This document shows positions 1-7,736 of a stretch of 42,575 nucleotides of DNA, one piece after another. Positions within the stretch are counted from its first letter, which is position 1. The number at the start of each line of letters is the position of its first letter. Position numbers and translations under genes: made by a program. The notes below the pieces were generated by a model. The model saw only the letters and a list, made by a program, of their open reading frames with translations, was not told where the DNA came from and made no database searches. Origin of the DNA: an uncultured Acidobacteriia bacterium (GTDB lineage: Bacteria; Acidobacteriota; Terriglobia; Bryobacterales; Bryobacteraceae); the NCBI GenBank assembly GCA_903925015.1, contig CAIYDY010000456.1, forward strand, positions 1 through 42,575. The letters run 5' to 3'.

Positions 1-105
1 CGTTAGCGTCGCCTCCGTTAGCGTCGCCTCCGTTAGCGTCGCCTCCGTTAGCGTCGCCTCCGTTAGCGTCGCCTCCGTTAGTGTCGCCTCCGTCGGTAGC
101 GCCCC
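1..105 (+). repeat. 15-bp tandem repeat coding for VSVAS
   Basis: Six consecutive 15-bp units (CGTTAGCGTCGCCTC) fill 1-90, with one synonymous change (C to T in unit 6), and a degenerate seventh unit follows at 91-105. The array starts at the window edge, so its real length is unknown. The unit is a multiple of three and is in frame with the downstream kinase; it encodes V-S-V-A-S pentapeptides. Units this similar suggest recent slipped-strand expansion, and a change in copy number would keep the kinase in frame. Confidence 0.9.
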
Positions 106-2419
106 CATCAGAGTTGGGGACGTCCTCGCCGGACGGTTCCGACTCGCCGCCCTCCTCGGCGAAGGCGGCATGGGCCAGGTCTTCGCCGCCGAGGACACCC
201 TGGTGGGCTCGACCATCGCCATAAAGGTCATCCACCCGGGTTTCATCGCCCATCCCGAGGCGCGCAGTCATCTCATCGACGAACTCCGGATGGCCCGACT
301 CGTCACCGACCCGCACATTTGCCGCCTCTACGACGTGGTCGAATGTCCGGCGGATTCGGTGTCGGGCATCTCCCTGCTTTTTCTCACGATGGAGTTGTTT
401 GTCGGCGAGACCTTGGCCGAACGCCTTGGCCGGGACTCGCGACTCCCGGTTGGCGAAGCGAAGCTGCTGGCGGGACAGATTACCTGGGCTCTCGCCACCC
501 TGAATTCCTCGGGAGTGATCCACGGTGATCTGAAGCCCGCCAACATCATGCTGACGGTGAAGGATTCGAAACCCCACGCAGTTGTGATGGACTTCGGGTT
601 ATCGTCATCGACGCAGGAAGCCGGGAGCACCCCGGTATCGGGTGGCACTCCGGCCTACCTTGCCCCGGAGAGCCTCGCGGGAGGTCCGCCCAGCCCGGCG
701 GCAGACCAGTGGGCATTGGGCTTCGTGATGGCGCAGATGTTCACCGGTCTGGAACCCCGTTCGATCTTCAACCCGGTCACCGGAGCCTTGAGCGTGGGTG
801 CCCGCGCCGAGTTGAAGCAAATTGGGGAGCCTTGGGCTTCGGCGGTGCAAAGAAGCCTCAGCGTCGACCCTGCCGCGCGCTTCCCCACCTCCGCAGCCCT
901 GTGCGCGGCCACGGCAAGCAAACTGTTGTCGACGGGGAAGCTGTCGGGCTGGAAGATCCTCGGCTTGGCGTTCGCCGCCGTGGTGCTCTCGTTCTGCGCC
1001 GCTTTCGGGTGGTGGCTGGTGATTCCGAAATCCGACATTGCCATTCTTCCGTTCGCCAATGACACGGGGGATCCGGACCTCGCGTACGTGGCGGACGACC
1101 TCCCCGGATCCCTCCAGAAGAGCCTGGCTCACTTGCCCGCGCTCAACATGGCCTCCTGGAACGCCTGCCGCAAGTTCCGGGGGCCGCAATCCGACGCGAG
1201 GCAAGTGGGCAACGATCTCCACACGCGCTCGTACCTGACGGGAAGGTTGAGCCGACGGGGGGCGGAACTGGAGCTGGCGGTTGAGCTGGTGGATGTTTCG
1301 ACCGGCGAGCGCCGCTGGTCCCGCCGTTATCAGAGGCAGAAAACGGAACTGGCGGATCTGGAGGCGGCGCTGGTGAGCGACGTTCAGGCGCGGCTCGCGC
1401 CCGGCTCGCCCCGTTCCGCCGTGCACGCCCCGTCTCCCGCAGCCTATGAGCTCTACCTCCGTGGGCTGAGTTTGTCACACCGGCGCAGCGAGCAGAATCT
1501 GGAGGAAGCGGTGGAATACTTCCGCGAGGCTGTGACGAAGGACCCTGACTACGCCCTCGCCCATGCCGCAATCGCGGAGCTTTATGAGCAAATCGTAGCA
1601 ACCAGGATTCAGGTGGGGGCGGGTCTGCTGCCGCGGGCAAAGTTGGAGGCACGGCGCGCGGTGGAACTCGATCCCGGCCTTGGAGAGGCCCATGCCGCAT
1701 TGGGTGTCGCGCTAGCGGCGAATGATTTCAACTGGACGGATGCGGAGGCGCAGTTCCGGGAGGCTATCCGGCTCGATCCCCGCAATGCCGAGATTCATGA
1801 CCTGTTTTCGCAGCAGGTCCTGCTGCCGCTCCGCCGTTATGAGGAAGCCGTCATCGAAGCCAAGAGGTCGATCGATCTGGAACCGGACTATTACGTCAGC
1901 CGATTCCACCTGGTCTACGTCCTGGTCATGGCCCGTCGTTACAATTTGGTTCTTGCGTTGTTGCCGGCGGCCCCCAAGGAGAAGGCTCCAGAGGCCATCG
2001 AGGCCTTCGCAGTGATCACGAGTATGTTCCGCGCAGGCGCCCTGATGGGTCTCGGCCGCACTGAGGATGCCATCGCGGCCACCAACGGTGTGGCGGCGAG
2101 CCCGTCTTCGGAATCCGTCGCCATGTGGTTCTGGGCCAACCGTGCCATGCGCGCATGCGCGCTGGCCAAGGGGGGGCACCGCCGCGAGGCCGAGGTGCTG
2201 TTGGCGCGGATCGAGTCGACCGGTCGGATGGGCGTTTCCGTCGATATGGCGGCAGCTTACTTGGCGCTCGGGGACAAGGACCGGGCGCTGTCGCTGTTGC
2301 AACGAGGCTACAGCGACCGGGAGGCCGACTTCAGGCTCGTCGGGTCCGACATCCGCTTTGACGGTTTGCGCGACGATCCGCGGTTCCGGGCGTTGATGGC
2401 GAAGGCAAACCTGCCGTAG
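2..2419 (+). CDS. Serine/threonine protein kinase with TolB-like and TPR domains, 5' end outside window
   Basis: A membrane Ser/Thr kinase of the eukaryotic-like (PknB/Hanks) type. The frame is open from base 2 with no start codon before ATG 170, and that ATG lies inside the glycine-rich loop (GEGGMGQVF), so the true start is left of the window. Numbering from base 2: glycine loop near residue 53, catalytic Lys of AIK at 75, HGDLKPAN at 174, DFG at 197, PAYLAPE about 20 residues later. The Arg of the usual HRD is Gly, so this is a non-RD kinase. One membrane helix lies at about 319-342. Next comes a segment starting DIAILPFAND, like the TolB-N/adenylate-cyclase-associated domain, then TPR-like repeats (about 460-700) and a C-terminus of the DDPRF type common in Acidobacteria. 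The kinase domain should be cytoplasmic and the TPR part periplasmic. The substrate is unknown. Confidence 0.93.
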   Translation, partial: VSVASVSVASVSVASVSVASVSVASVSVASVGSAPIRVGDVLAGRFRLAALLGEGGMGQVFAAEDTLVGSTIAIKVIHPGFIAHPEARSHLIDELRMARLVTDPHICRLYDVVECPADSVSGISLLFLTMELFVGETLAERLGRDSRLPVGEAKLLAGQITWALATLNSSGVIHGDLKPANIMLTVKDSKPHAVVMDFGLSSSTQEAGSTPVSGGTPAYLAPESLAGGPPSPAADQWALGFVMAQMFTGLEPRSIFNPVTGALSVGARAELKQIGEPWASAVQRSLSVDPAARFPTSAALCAATASKLLSTGKLSGWKILGLAFAAVVLSFCAAFGWWLVIPKSDIAILPFANDTGDPDLAYVADDLPGSLQKSLAHLPALNMASWNACRKFRGPQSDARQVGNDLHTRSYLTGRLSRRGAELELAVELVDVSTGERRWSRRYQRQKTELADLEAALVSDVQARLAPGSPRSAVHAPSPAAYELYLRGLSLSHRRSEQNLEEAVEYFREAVTKDPDYALAHAAIAELYEQIVATRIQVGAGLLPRAKLEARRAVELDPGLGEAHAALGVALAANDFNWTDAEAQFREAIRLDPRNAEIHDLFSQQVLLPLRRYEEAVIEAKRSIDLEPDYYVSRFHLVYVLVMARRYNLVLALLPAAPKEKAPEAIEAFAVITSMFRAGALMGLGRTEDAIAATNGVAASPSSESVAMWFWANRAMRACALAKGGHRREAEVLLARIESTGRMGVSVDMAAAYLALGDKDRALSLLQRGYSDREADFRLVGSDIRFDGLRDDPRFRALMAKANLP

Positions 2420-2456
2420 CGGGGGGTGGTGGAGGACCATAGGTTGACGCGCGCGG

Positions 2457-2485
2457 TTGACATACACGCGGAGCGTGCGTATTCT
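2457..2485 (+). promoter_or_regulatory. Sigma-70-type promoter of the antitoxin gene
   Basis: TTGACA at 2457-2462, a 17-bp spacer, and TATTCT at 2480-2485. The expected transcription start (about 7 bases after the -10) falls on or next to the GTG at 2492, and no Shine-Dalgarno sequence lies before that codon. This points to a leaderless mRNA and supports the GTG start. Confidence 0.72.
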
Positions 2486-2491
2486 GCGAAT

Positions 2492-2749
2492 GTGAACAAA
2501 CGAATCAATGTATTCCTTCCCGAGGGGACAATCGCACTGCTGGACCGCGTGACGACGAAGGGCAACCGCAGTCGCTTCATTGATGCTGCCGTGCTGCGTT
2601 TCGTCGAGGCCGGCGGTCGCGAAAGCCTTCGGGAGCAGCTTGAGGAAGGATATGCGGCACACGCAGCTTCGGACTTGGCGATTGCGTCCGACTGGTTCCC
2701 GTTGGACGAAGAGGCCTGGACCCGTGTTGCCCCGTTGGAAGCGAACTGA
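2492..2749 (+). CDS. MazE-like ribbon-helix-helix antitoxin
   Basis: An 85-aa protein starting at GTG 2492 (VNKRINVFLPEGTIALLDRV). The N-terminal beta strand (KRINVFLP) followed by a two-helix segment with RSRFIDAAV is the ribbon-helix-helix DNA-binding pattern of CopG/MazE-type antitoxins. The C-terminal half is acidic, with a W-F-x-L-x-E-E-A-W segment typical of the toxin-binding tail. It should bind its own promoter and neutralise the toxin encoded 8 bp downstream, but that mazF is frameshifted. A longer reading from GTG 2426 would start upstream of the promoter and is not preferred. The gene appears intact. Confidence 0.82.
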   Translation: MNKRINVFLPEGTIALLDRVTTKGNRSRFIDAAVLRFVEAGGRESLREQLEEGYAAHAASDLAIASDWFPLDEEAWTRVAPLEAN

Positions 2750-2757
2750 CCACGCCC

Positions 2758-3097
2758 TTGCGGGGCGAGATCTACCCCGTTGACTTCGACCCGACTCGCG
2801 GCCACGAGATCCAGAAAACCCGGCCAGCGAATCGTGGTCCAGAACGACATCGGCAATGCGCGGAGCCCGATCACCATTGTTGCCGCGATCACGTCGAACT
2901 TGGCCTGGCATCCGGTGGCCGTGCCAATCCTCCCGAAACCGGGAACGGGGCTGTCGGTTCCCTCCGCAATCCATTTGGGACAGATCCGATCGATTGACCG
3001 GGAGCGATTGGTCAAGCGGCTGGGGGCGGTCCACGAGGGAACCATGCGCCAAGTGGACCGGGCTCTGATGATTAGTTTGGGCCTGGCAGGTCTTTAG
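2758..3097 (+). pseudogene. mazF-like mRNA interferase, frameshifted
   Basis: The MazF (PemK-like endoribonuclease) sequence is split over two frames. TTG 2758 starts RGEIYPVDFDPTRGHEIQKT-RPA, then the match continues one frame further on as IVVQNDIGNARSPITIVAAITSN up to SLGLAGL and a TAG at 3095-3097. One extra base at about 2830, in the AA of GCGAATC, explains the shift. Removing it gives KTRPA-IVVQND, the usual family sequence, and a protein of about 112 aa. As written, translation ends at 2997 in a nonsense tail, so the toxin should be inactive. A sequencing error is the main alternative. Confidence 0.8.
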
Positions 3098-3179
3098 CGT
3101 TGCGGCTCTCCGTTCGCGAAGCGCCGATCCCAGATTGCGCGGACGGTTCCCAAGGGCCTCGGGGGTGACCTGTTTCCTG
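2991..3179 (+). repeat. Duplicated mazF tail and downstream spacer, copy 1
   Basis: This segment (mazF 3' end, TAG and about 80 bp of spacer, ending TTTCCTG) is closely matched by 3852-4034 in the same orientation. Shared landmarks are GAGCGATTGGTCAAGCGG, the TCTTTAGCGTTGCGG stop region, GCGAAGCGCCGATC and CTGTTTCCTG. The copies differ by scattered substitutions and a 5-bp indel, so the duplication is not recent. Confidence 0.85.
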
Positions 3180-3352
3180 ATCGACATGAATTTGGCCTTG
3201 AATCCGTACACTGATCCGAGGTGGGCGCGGTCAATGCGCCGGATGTCGAAATAGTGGACTATGCCGCCGCGAACGGCTTTACCGTCCTTGCACAGGACTT
3301 GGATTTTGGCGCGATTCTCGCGGGCGATGAACTCGGATCGGGAGCAATCGGC
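3175..3352 (+). pseudogene. DUF5615 PIN-like toxin remnant, N-terminal part
   Basis: This is a decayed copy of the toxin at 4299-4673. It keeps the equivalent of LIDMNL, then lacks about 34 bp present in the intact gene (between two TTTG tetramers there), which shifts the frame. It resumes with VGAVNAPDVEIVDYAAANGFTV and AQDLDFGAILA. Similarity ends near 3352, where a different sequence begins. The antitoxin gene that should precede it is missing: the sequence passes from the upstream spacer directly to the toxin at a TCCTG (3175-3179) that occurs at both corresponding places in the intact locus (4030-4034 and 4306-4310). An open frame through 3221-3748 joins this remnant to the next gene by accident. 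Confidence 0.8.
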
Positions 3353-3502
3353 CTCCCAACAGATCCGCAAGCCAATGGGTTTGGAAACAAGAACGACGGA
3401 AGGCCAGTTGGGGGCCTCAAAAGCAACGCCACCTGTTTTCGCCAGTTTTTGAATTATCATGGGAGTACCGGAAATTCGTTTCGGGTGCCCCGGAAGGACT
3501 CT

Positions 3503-3748
3503 ATGACCAACCAACAGCTCTACCTTGCCATCGGCGTCCCGATGCTCTTCAACGCCATCCTCATCGGTCTTCTGGTCGGCTACATCAACGCCAAGTTCGA
3601 CGCCGTCAACAACAAGTTCGATGCCAAATTCGACGGCATCAACAAGCGTTTCGACGATATGCGCGACCTTTGGCGGGCCGAACTCCGCCGCGTGGAGGAA
3701 GTCTTGGACGCCCGCCTGAAGCACCTCGAAGAGTACGCCAAACACTGA
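3503..3748 (+). CDS. Small membrane-anchored coiled-coil protein
   Basis: An 81-aa protein starting at ATG 3503, with a good ribosome site (GGAAGGA, 3492-3498). Residues 5-28 form one hydrophobic helix (LYLAIGVPMLFNAILIGLLV). After it come repeats of K-F-D spaced 4-7 residues apart (KFDAVNN, KFDA, KFDGINK, RFDDM), then a charged helix with R-R-V-E-E-V-L and LKHLEE, consistent with a coiled coil. A short N-terminal anchor plus soluble coiled coil fits a small envelope or scaffold protein. Similar short proteins are frequent in Solibacter-type genomes (from memory). It sits between fragments of a toxin gene, so it may have been carried in by an insertion. Function unknown. Confidence 0.72.
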   Translation: MTNQQLYLAIGVPMLFNAILIGLLVGYINAKFDAVNNKFDAKFDGINKRFDDMRDLWRAELRRVEEVLDARLKHLEEYAKH

Positions 3749-3814
3749 AAGACCCGCACGGATGACGCATGGATGCGTCAACGGTGCCGCTACGACGCCA
3801 TCGGTCTGGCGAAG

Positions 3815-3855
3815 GAGGGTTCAGCCGTATCCGAATCCCTCCGTTTCGGCTATTG
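3815..3855 (+). pseudogene. DUF5615 toxin fragment, C-terminal end
   Basis: CAGCCGTATCCGAATCCCTC and the following bases match the end of the intact toxin gene near 4632-4668 (CAGCCGTATCAGAATCC). They encode SRIRIPPFR against SRIRILPFR. With the N-terminal remnant at 3175-3352 it suggests one ancient DUF5615 gene later interrupted by the segment carrying the 3503-3748 gene, though separate fragments are also possible. Confidence 0.6.
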
Positions 3856-4034
3856 AGCGGGAGCGATTGGTCAAGCGGCTGGGGGCGGTCGACGCGGGAA
3901 CCATGCGCTAACCGGGCTCTGATGATCAGTTTGGGGCTGGCAGCTCTTTAGCGTTGCGGATCTACGTTTGCGAAGCGCCGATCGCAGATTGCTCGGACGG
4001 TTCCCAACGTGCCTCGCGGGTGATCTGTTTCCTG
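3852..4034 (+). repeat. Duplicated mazF tail and spacer, copy 2
   Basis: This is the second copy of the 2991-3179 segment. The mazF tail here (to the TAG ending at 3951) is only a 3' fragment without start or catalytic part; it encodes RALMISLGLAAL at its end. The rest of 3749-4059 holds no gene: 3749-3814 shows nothing recognisable, and 3952-4034 is the duplicated spacer that leads to the intact DUF433 gene. Confidence 0.82.
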
Positions 4035-4059
4035 CTAGGATGTGGATGGAGACACGACT

Positions 4060-4302
4060 ATGGTTGGGCGGTTGGCTGAATACGACCGGATTACCCGCAC
4101 GGCGGGTGTGATGGCGGGGAAGGCGTGCATTCGGGGCATGCGAGTCACCGTTGGTATGATTGTCGGCCAGATTGGGGCTGGACATACCGTGGAGGAGCTG
4201 CTCGAAGACTATCCCTATCTGGAAAGGGAAGACATCCTGCAGGCATTGCGCTACGCCGCTTGGAAGGTGGAGGACCGGGAATCCGAGCCGGTCGCCGCGT
4301 GA
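4060..4302 (+). CDS. DUF433 antitoxin (VapB-like)
   Basis: An 80-aa protein from ATG 4060 (MVGRLAEYDRITRTAGVMAGKACIRGMRVTVGMIVG). The order I-T-x-x-x-G-V-x-x-G-K-x-C-I-R-G-x-R-V-T-V and then a helix with EDILQALRYAAW is the DUF433 pattern, a winged-helix-like family that pairs with DUF5615 PIN-like toxins. A GTG at 4042 gives six extra residues; ATG 4060 was chosen because it matches the family's usual N-terminus. The stop overlaps the start of the toxin gene by four bases (GTGA), so the two are translationally coupled. It should neutralise and autoregulate the toxin pair. Intact. Confidence 0.85.
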   Translation: MVGRLAEYDRITRTAGVMAGKACIRGMRVTVGMIVGQIGAGHTVEELLEDYPYLEREDILQALRYAAWKVEDRESEPVAA

Positions 4303-4673
4303 AGATCCTGATCGACATGAATTTGTCGACCAAATGGAGTTCGGCCTTGCAATCTTTTGGCCTTGAATCTGTGCACTGGTCTGATGTGGGCGCGGTCAAT
4401 GCGCCCGATGTAGAGATCGTGGACTATGCGGTCGCGAACGGCTATACCGTCCTGACACAGGACTTGGACTTTGGCGCGATACTGGCATCGTCGAACTCGG
4501 ATCGCCCGAGCGTTGTCCAACTCAGAACCGACGATCTGAGTCCCAAAGCCGTTGGAGCGCAGGTGATCGGTGCGATCTTGAAGTGGTCGTCGCAGCTGTC
4601 CTCGGGCGCGATGTTGACCGTGGAAAATGACGGCAGCCGTATCAGAATCCTTCCCTTTCGGCCACTGGTCTAG
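4299..4673 (+). CDS. DUF5615 family PIN-like toxin
   Basis: A 124-aa protein starting at GTG 4299, overlapping the DUF433 antitoxin stop. It begins VKILIDMNLS, with the first acidic residue of a PIN-like fold. VHWSDVGAVNAPDVEIVDYA and VLTQDLDFGAIL carry the further acidic positions characteristic of DUF5615 (related to Mut7-C and VapC nucleases). The likely activity is metal-dependent RNA cleavage restrained by the antitoxin, by family. It is the only complete toxin among the TA genes of this window. Confidence 0.85.
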   Translation: MKILIDMNLSTKWSSALQSFGLESVHWSDVGAVNAPDVEIVDYAVANGYTVLTQDLDFGAILASSNSDRPSVVQLRTDDLSPKAVGAQVIGAILKWSSQLSSGAMLTVENDGSRIRILPFRPLV

Positions 4674-4767
4674 CAGGCCGTGGGGAAGGCACCTAGAGGC
4701 CAGTCACCGCACCGCAACCAAGAATTCATTCCGCTGAAGCTTTGCGCAGCTACTCTGGGAGCGACAC

Positions 4768-7719
4768 ATGCGCATCCGACCCCACGTACTTGCCGGAATG
4801 GCCGTTATTTCGGCCTCCGTGCTTCTCTCCCAGCAGGCGACGCAAACCAAATCGCGCGCCGTTCGACCCCAAATTCATGCCAATGCCTTGGAACCGCAGG
4901 CGGTAACCGTCGCGGGAACGCCCACCCCGACCGGTTTTTCCATCACCCCGACGGCCGCGCCGGGTTCCTCGTTCACCACCATGAACCCCGGCCTGCCTGG
5001 GCTGCCCAACTATTTGGCGGGTCAGCCAATGACCACCGCCACCAGTCCCGACGGCAAGACCCTGCTAGTCCTCACCAGCGGCTACAATCTCCTGAACGGC
5101 CCCGACGGCAAGAACATCAAGAACGCGGGCAACGAGTACGTTTTCATCTACGACATCTCCGGCAACAAGCTGGTTCAATTGGGTGCCGTGCCGCTTCCCG
5201 CCGCCTATGCCGGATTGGCGTGGAACCCGAACGGACGCGAGTTCTACGTTTCGGGCGGTGCCGGGGACTTGGTTTTCGTCATTACCCTGGGAGCCACGGG
5301 CCCGGCCCTCGGCGGCACCATTGCGATGAACCACCCGACCAACCCGAATACACTCGGACCCGGCCTCGGATTGGGCCAGCCGGCACTCGTCGCCGGGCTT
5401 TCGGTGAATGCGAAGGGCGACCGGATGTTGGTTGCCAACCACATCAATGATTCCGTCTCGCTTTGCGATCTTGGTAGCCGGAAGGTGATCTCGGAACTGG
5501 ACCTCCGTCCCGGCGTGATCGACCCTGCCAAGGCCGGTGTCATCGGAGGCGCGTATCCGTTTTGGACCGTGGTCAAGGGCAACGACAAGGCCTACGTGTC
5601 CGTCATGCGCGACCGCGAAATCATCGTGCTGAGCTTGGCGGGCGACAAGCCTGTTGTTACGGGGCGGATTCCGGTGCAGGGCAATCCCAACAAGATGATC
5701 CTGAACAAGGCGCAGAACCTGCTGATGGTCGCCGAGGACAACGCCGACGCGGTGGTCGTCATCGACACCAATTTGGACAAGGTTGTCGACACCATCTTCA
5801 CCACCGCGCCGACCGCCCCGAACGAGAGCCTGACGTACTTCCAAAAGGGCAGCAACACCAACTCGCTGGCGCTCTCGCCGGACGAAAAGACGCTCTATGT
5901 CACCAACGGCGGCACCAATTCCGTTGCGGTGTTGACGATGAATACCTACAAGACGGCCAGCTATACCTACGGTTTGATCCCGACCGGTTGGTATCCGCAG
6001 GCCATCGCGGTGAGCCCGGACGGCTCCACCCTGTTCGTTGCGAACAGCAAGAACGTGCCTGGGCCGAACTCCGCCAACTGCAAGCACATTTTGGGGACGG
6101 GGGCGGATTCGGACCCGGTCTGCCTAGCCGCAAACCAGTACATTCAGCAGCTGCAGAAGGGCGGCATGTCCACCATTCCGGTGCCGGACCGCAAGACACT
6201 CCGCACGTTGACCGCCCAGGTCGCGGCCAACAACAACTTCAACGTCGCAGACAACCACGACGACAATGCGGCGGTGATGGAGCAGCTTCGCGCCAAGATC
6301 AAGCACGTGATCTACATCGTAAAGGAAAACCGCACGTACGACCAAGTGCTGGGTGACTTGGAAAAGGGCAACGGCAGTCCGGCTGTGGCGCTCTTCACCG
6401 AGCCCTACACCCCCAACCAGCACCAAATCGCCCGCCAGTTTGTGACGTTGGACAATTTCTACGACTCCGGCGAAGTCAGCGGCGTGGGCTGGAATTGGAG
6501 CGTCGGTGGTCGTGCGACCGACTATGTGGAAAAGACGGTGCCGCCGTCGTACGCCGGTCGCTTCGGCCCGCTGTTCTACGACTACGAGGGCACCAACCGC
6601 TTTGTCAACATAGGCTATTCGTCTTTAACGGACCGGCTGAAGGCGAATCCGTTGACCCCCCAGGACCCGAATTTGCTGCCGGGCACCGCCGATGTGGCAG
6701 CGCCGGATTCCTCCGAAGGCGATGCCGGAGCAGGGTACATTTGGGATGACGCCATCCGCGCGGGGCTGTCGGTCCGCAACTACGGCTTCTTCCTGGACTT
6801 GGTGCGCTATGCGCTCCCGGCTCCGTTTACCCAGCTGAACATTCCGGCCCCGACCAACCCCTTTGCGGCCAACGTGGTCCAGGCGTATCCGGCGAAAGCC
6901 TCGCTGGTGCCGCTCACCGATCCGTACTTCCGCGGCTTCGACAACAACTATCCCGATTTCTTCAGGTACCAGGAATGGGCCCGCGAATTTGACCAGTACG
7001 TGACCAAGGGCAACCTGCCGTCGCTTTCGATGGTGCGATTCATGCACGACCACACGGGCAATTTCGACACCGCCGGTTACGGGGTCAACACTCCGGAATC
7101 GCAGGTGGCCGACAACGACTACTCGGTTGGTCTGCTGCTCGAAAAGCTTGCCGCCAGTCCCTATGCCGCGGACACGCTGGTGTTCGTGATTGAGGACGAT
7201 GCCCAGGATGGCCCGGACCACGTGGACGCACACCGCAGCATCGCGTTCATCGCCGGTCCCTATGTGAAGCAGGGCGCGGTGGTTTCCAGCCGCTACAATA
7301 CGGTCAACTTCATCCGCACCATCAAGGATGTGCTTGGGATCAATGCATTCGGCATCACGGACGGCACTGCCGAACCGATGGCTGATGTGTTCGACTTGAA
7401 CCAGTCCAAGTGGAGCTATGTGGCTAAGGTTCCGTCGCTTTTGCGCAGCACCAGCACCCTGCCGCTGCCCAAGGCAACTCCGGAGAACAGCCTGGCGGAC
7501 AGCCGCCAGAACCGCCGGGCCTCCAAGCCGACCCACACCGCGCAGTGGTGGGCCAAGCGCATGTCGGGCCAAAAGTTCGACAAGGAAGACGAGCTGGACA
7601 CGGCGGACTACAACCAGACTCTCTGGAAGGGGCTGAAGGGGAACAAGCCGTATCCGACGGTCCGGGACGGCAAGGATCTGAGCAAGGATCGCGAGACCTT
7701 GCTGAAGAACTTGAAGTAG
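4768..7719 (+). CDS. Secreted YncE-type beta-propeller / phosphoesterase fusion
   Basis: A 983-aa protein with signal peptide (LAGMAVISASVLLS) and ribosome site GGGAG before ATG 4768. Residues about 60-500 form a YncE/lactonase-type beta-propeller, with repeated SPDGKTLLV, NPNGREFYVSGG, SPDEKTLYVTNGG and SPDGSTLFVANS blades. Residues about 510-870 match the phosphoesterase family of acid phosphatases and phospholipases C (PF04185 type): HVIYIVKENRTYDQVLGD, NFYDSGEVSGVGWNWS, FMHDHTGNFD and the metal-site-like VFVIEDDAQDGPDHVDAHRS. The tail of about 80 residues is charged. The fusion is common in Acidobacteria and Planctomycetes. It probably acts in the periplasm or outside the cell on phosphate esters; the substrate is unknown. 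It stands alone: TA genes upstream, terminator downstream. Confidence 0.92.
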   Translation: MRIRPHVLAGMAVISASVLLSQQATQTKSRAVRPQIHANALEPQAVTVAGTPTPTGFSITPTAAPGSSFTTMNPGLPGLPNYLAGQPMTTATSPDGKTLLVLTSGYNLLNGPDGKNIKNAGNEYVFIYDISGNKLVQLGAVPLPAAYAGLAWNPNGREFYVSGGAGDLVFVITLGATGPALGGTIAMNHPTNPNTLGPGLGLGQPALVAGLSVNAKGDRMLVANHINDSVSLCDLGSRKVISELDLRPGVIDPAKAGVIGGAYPFWTVVKGNDKAYVSVMRDREIIVLSLAGDKPVVTGRIPVQGNPNKMILNKAQNLLMVAEDNADAVVVIDTNLDKVVDTIFTTAPTAPNESLTYFQKGSNTNSLALSPDEKTLYVTNGGTNSVAVLTMNTYKTASYTYGLIPTGWYPQAIAVSPDGSTLFVANSKNVPGPNSANCKHILGTGADSDPVCLAANQYIQQLQKGGMSTIPVPDRKTLRTLTAQVAANNNFNVADNHDDNAAVMEQLRAKIKHVIYIVKENRTYDQVLGDLEKGNGSPAVALFTEPYTPNQHQIARQFVTLDNFYDSGEVSGVGWNWSVGGRATDYVEKTVPPSYAGRFGPLFYDYEGTNRFVNIGYSSLTDRLKANPLTPQDPNLLPGTADVAAPDSSEGDAGAGYIWDDAIRAGLSVRNYGFFLDLVRYALPAPFTQLNIPAPTNPFAANVVQAYPAKASLVPLTDPYFRGFDNNYPDFFRYQEWAREFDQYVTKGNLPSLSMVRFMHDHTGNFDTAGYGVNTPESQVADNDYSVGLLLEKLAASPYAADTLVFVIEDDAQDGPDHVDAHRSIAFIAGPYVKQGAVVSSRYNTVNFIRTIKDVLGINAFGITDGTAEPMADVFDLNQSKWSYVAKVPSLLRSTSTLPLPKATPENSLADSRQNRRASKPTHTAQWWAKRMSGQKFDKEDELDTADYNQTLWKGLKGNKPYPTVRDGKDLSKDRETLLKNLK

Positions 7720-7736
7720 CTCCAATAAACCTTTGG

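Noticed and set aside
1-105. Tandem repeat as a CRISPR or intergenic satellite
   Set aside because: There are no spacers, and the units are in frame with and continuous into the kinase domain.
2830-2831. Programmed frameshift in mazF
   Set aside because: No slippery heptamer or downstream structure is apparent at the shift; an inserted base fits better.
3221-3748. A single 175-aa protein joining toxin remnant and membrane protein
   Set aside because: The first part is a decayed toxin copy lacking its N-terminus; the membrane protein has its own ribosome site and ATG at 3503, so the join is accidental.
1712-3781. Long minus-strand open frame opposite the kinase and TA genes
   Set aside because: It runs through several well-supported plus-strand genes and remnants and shows no family motif; high GC keeps antisense frames open.
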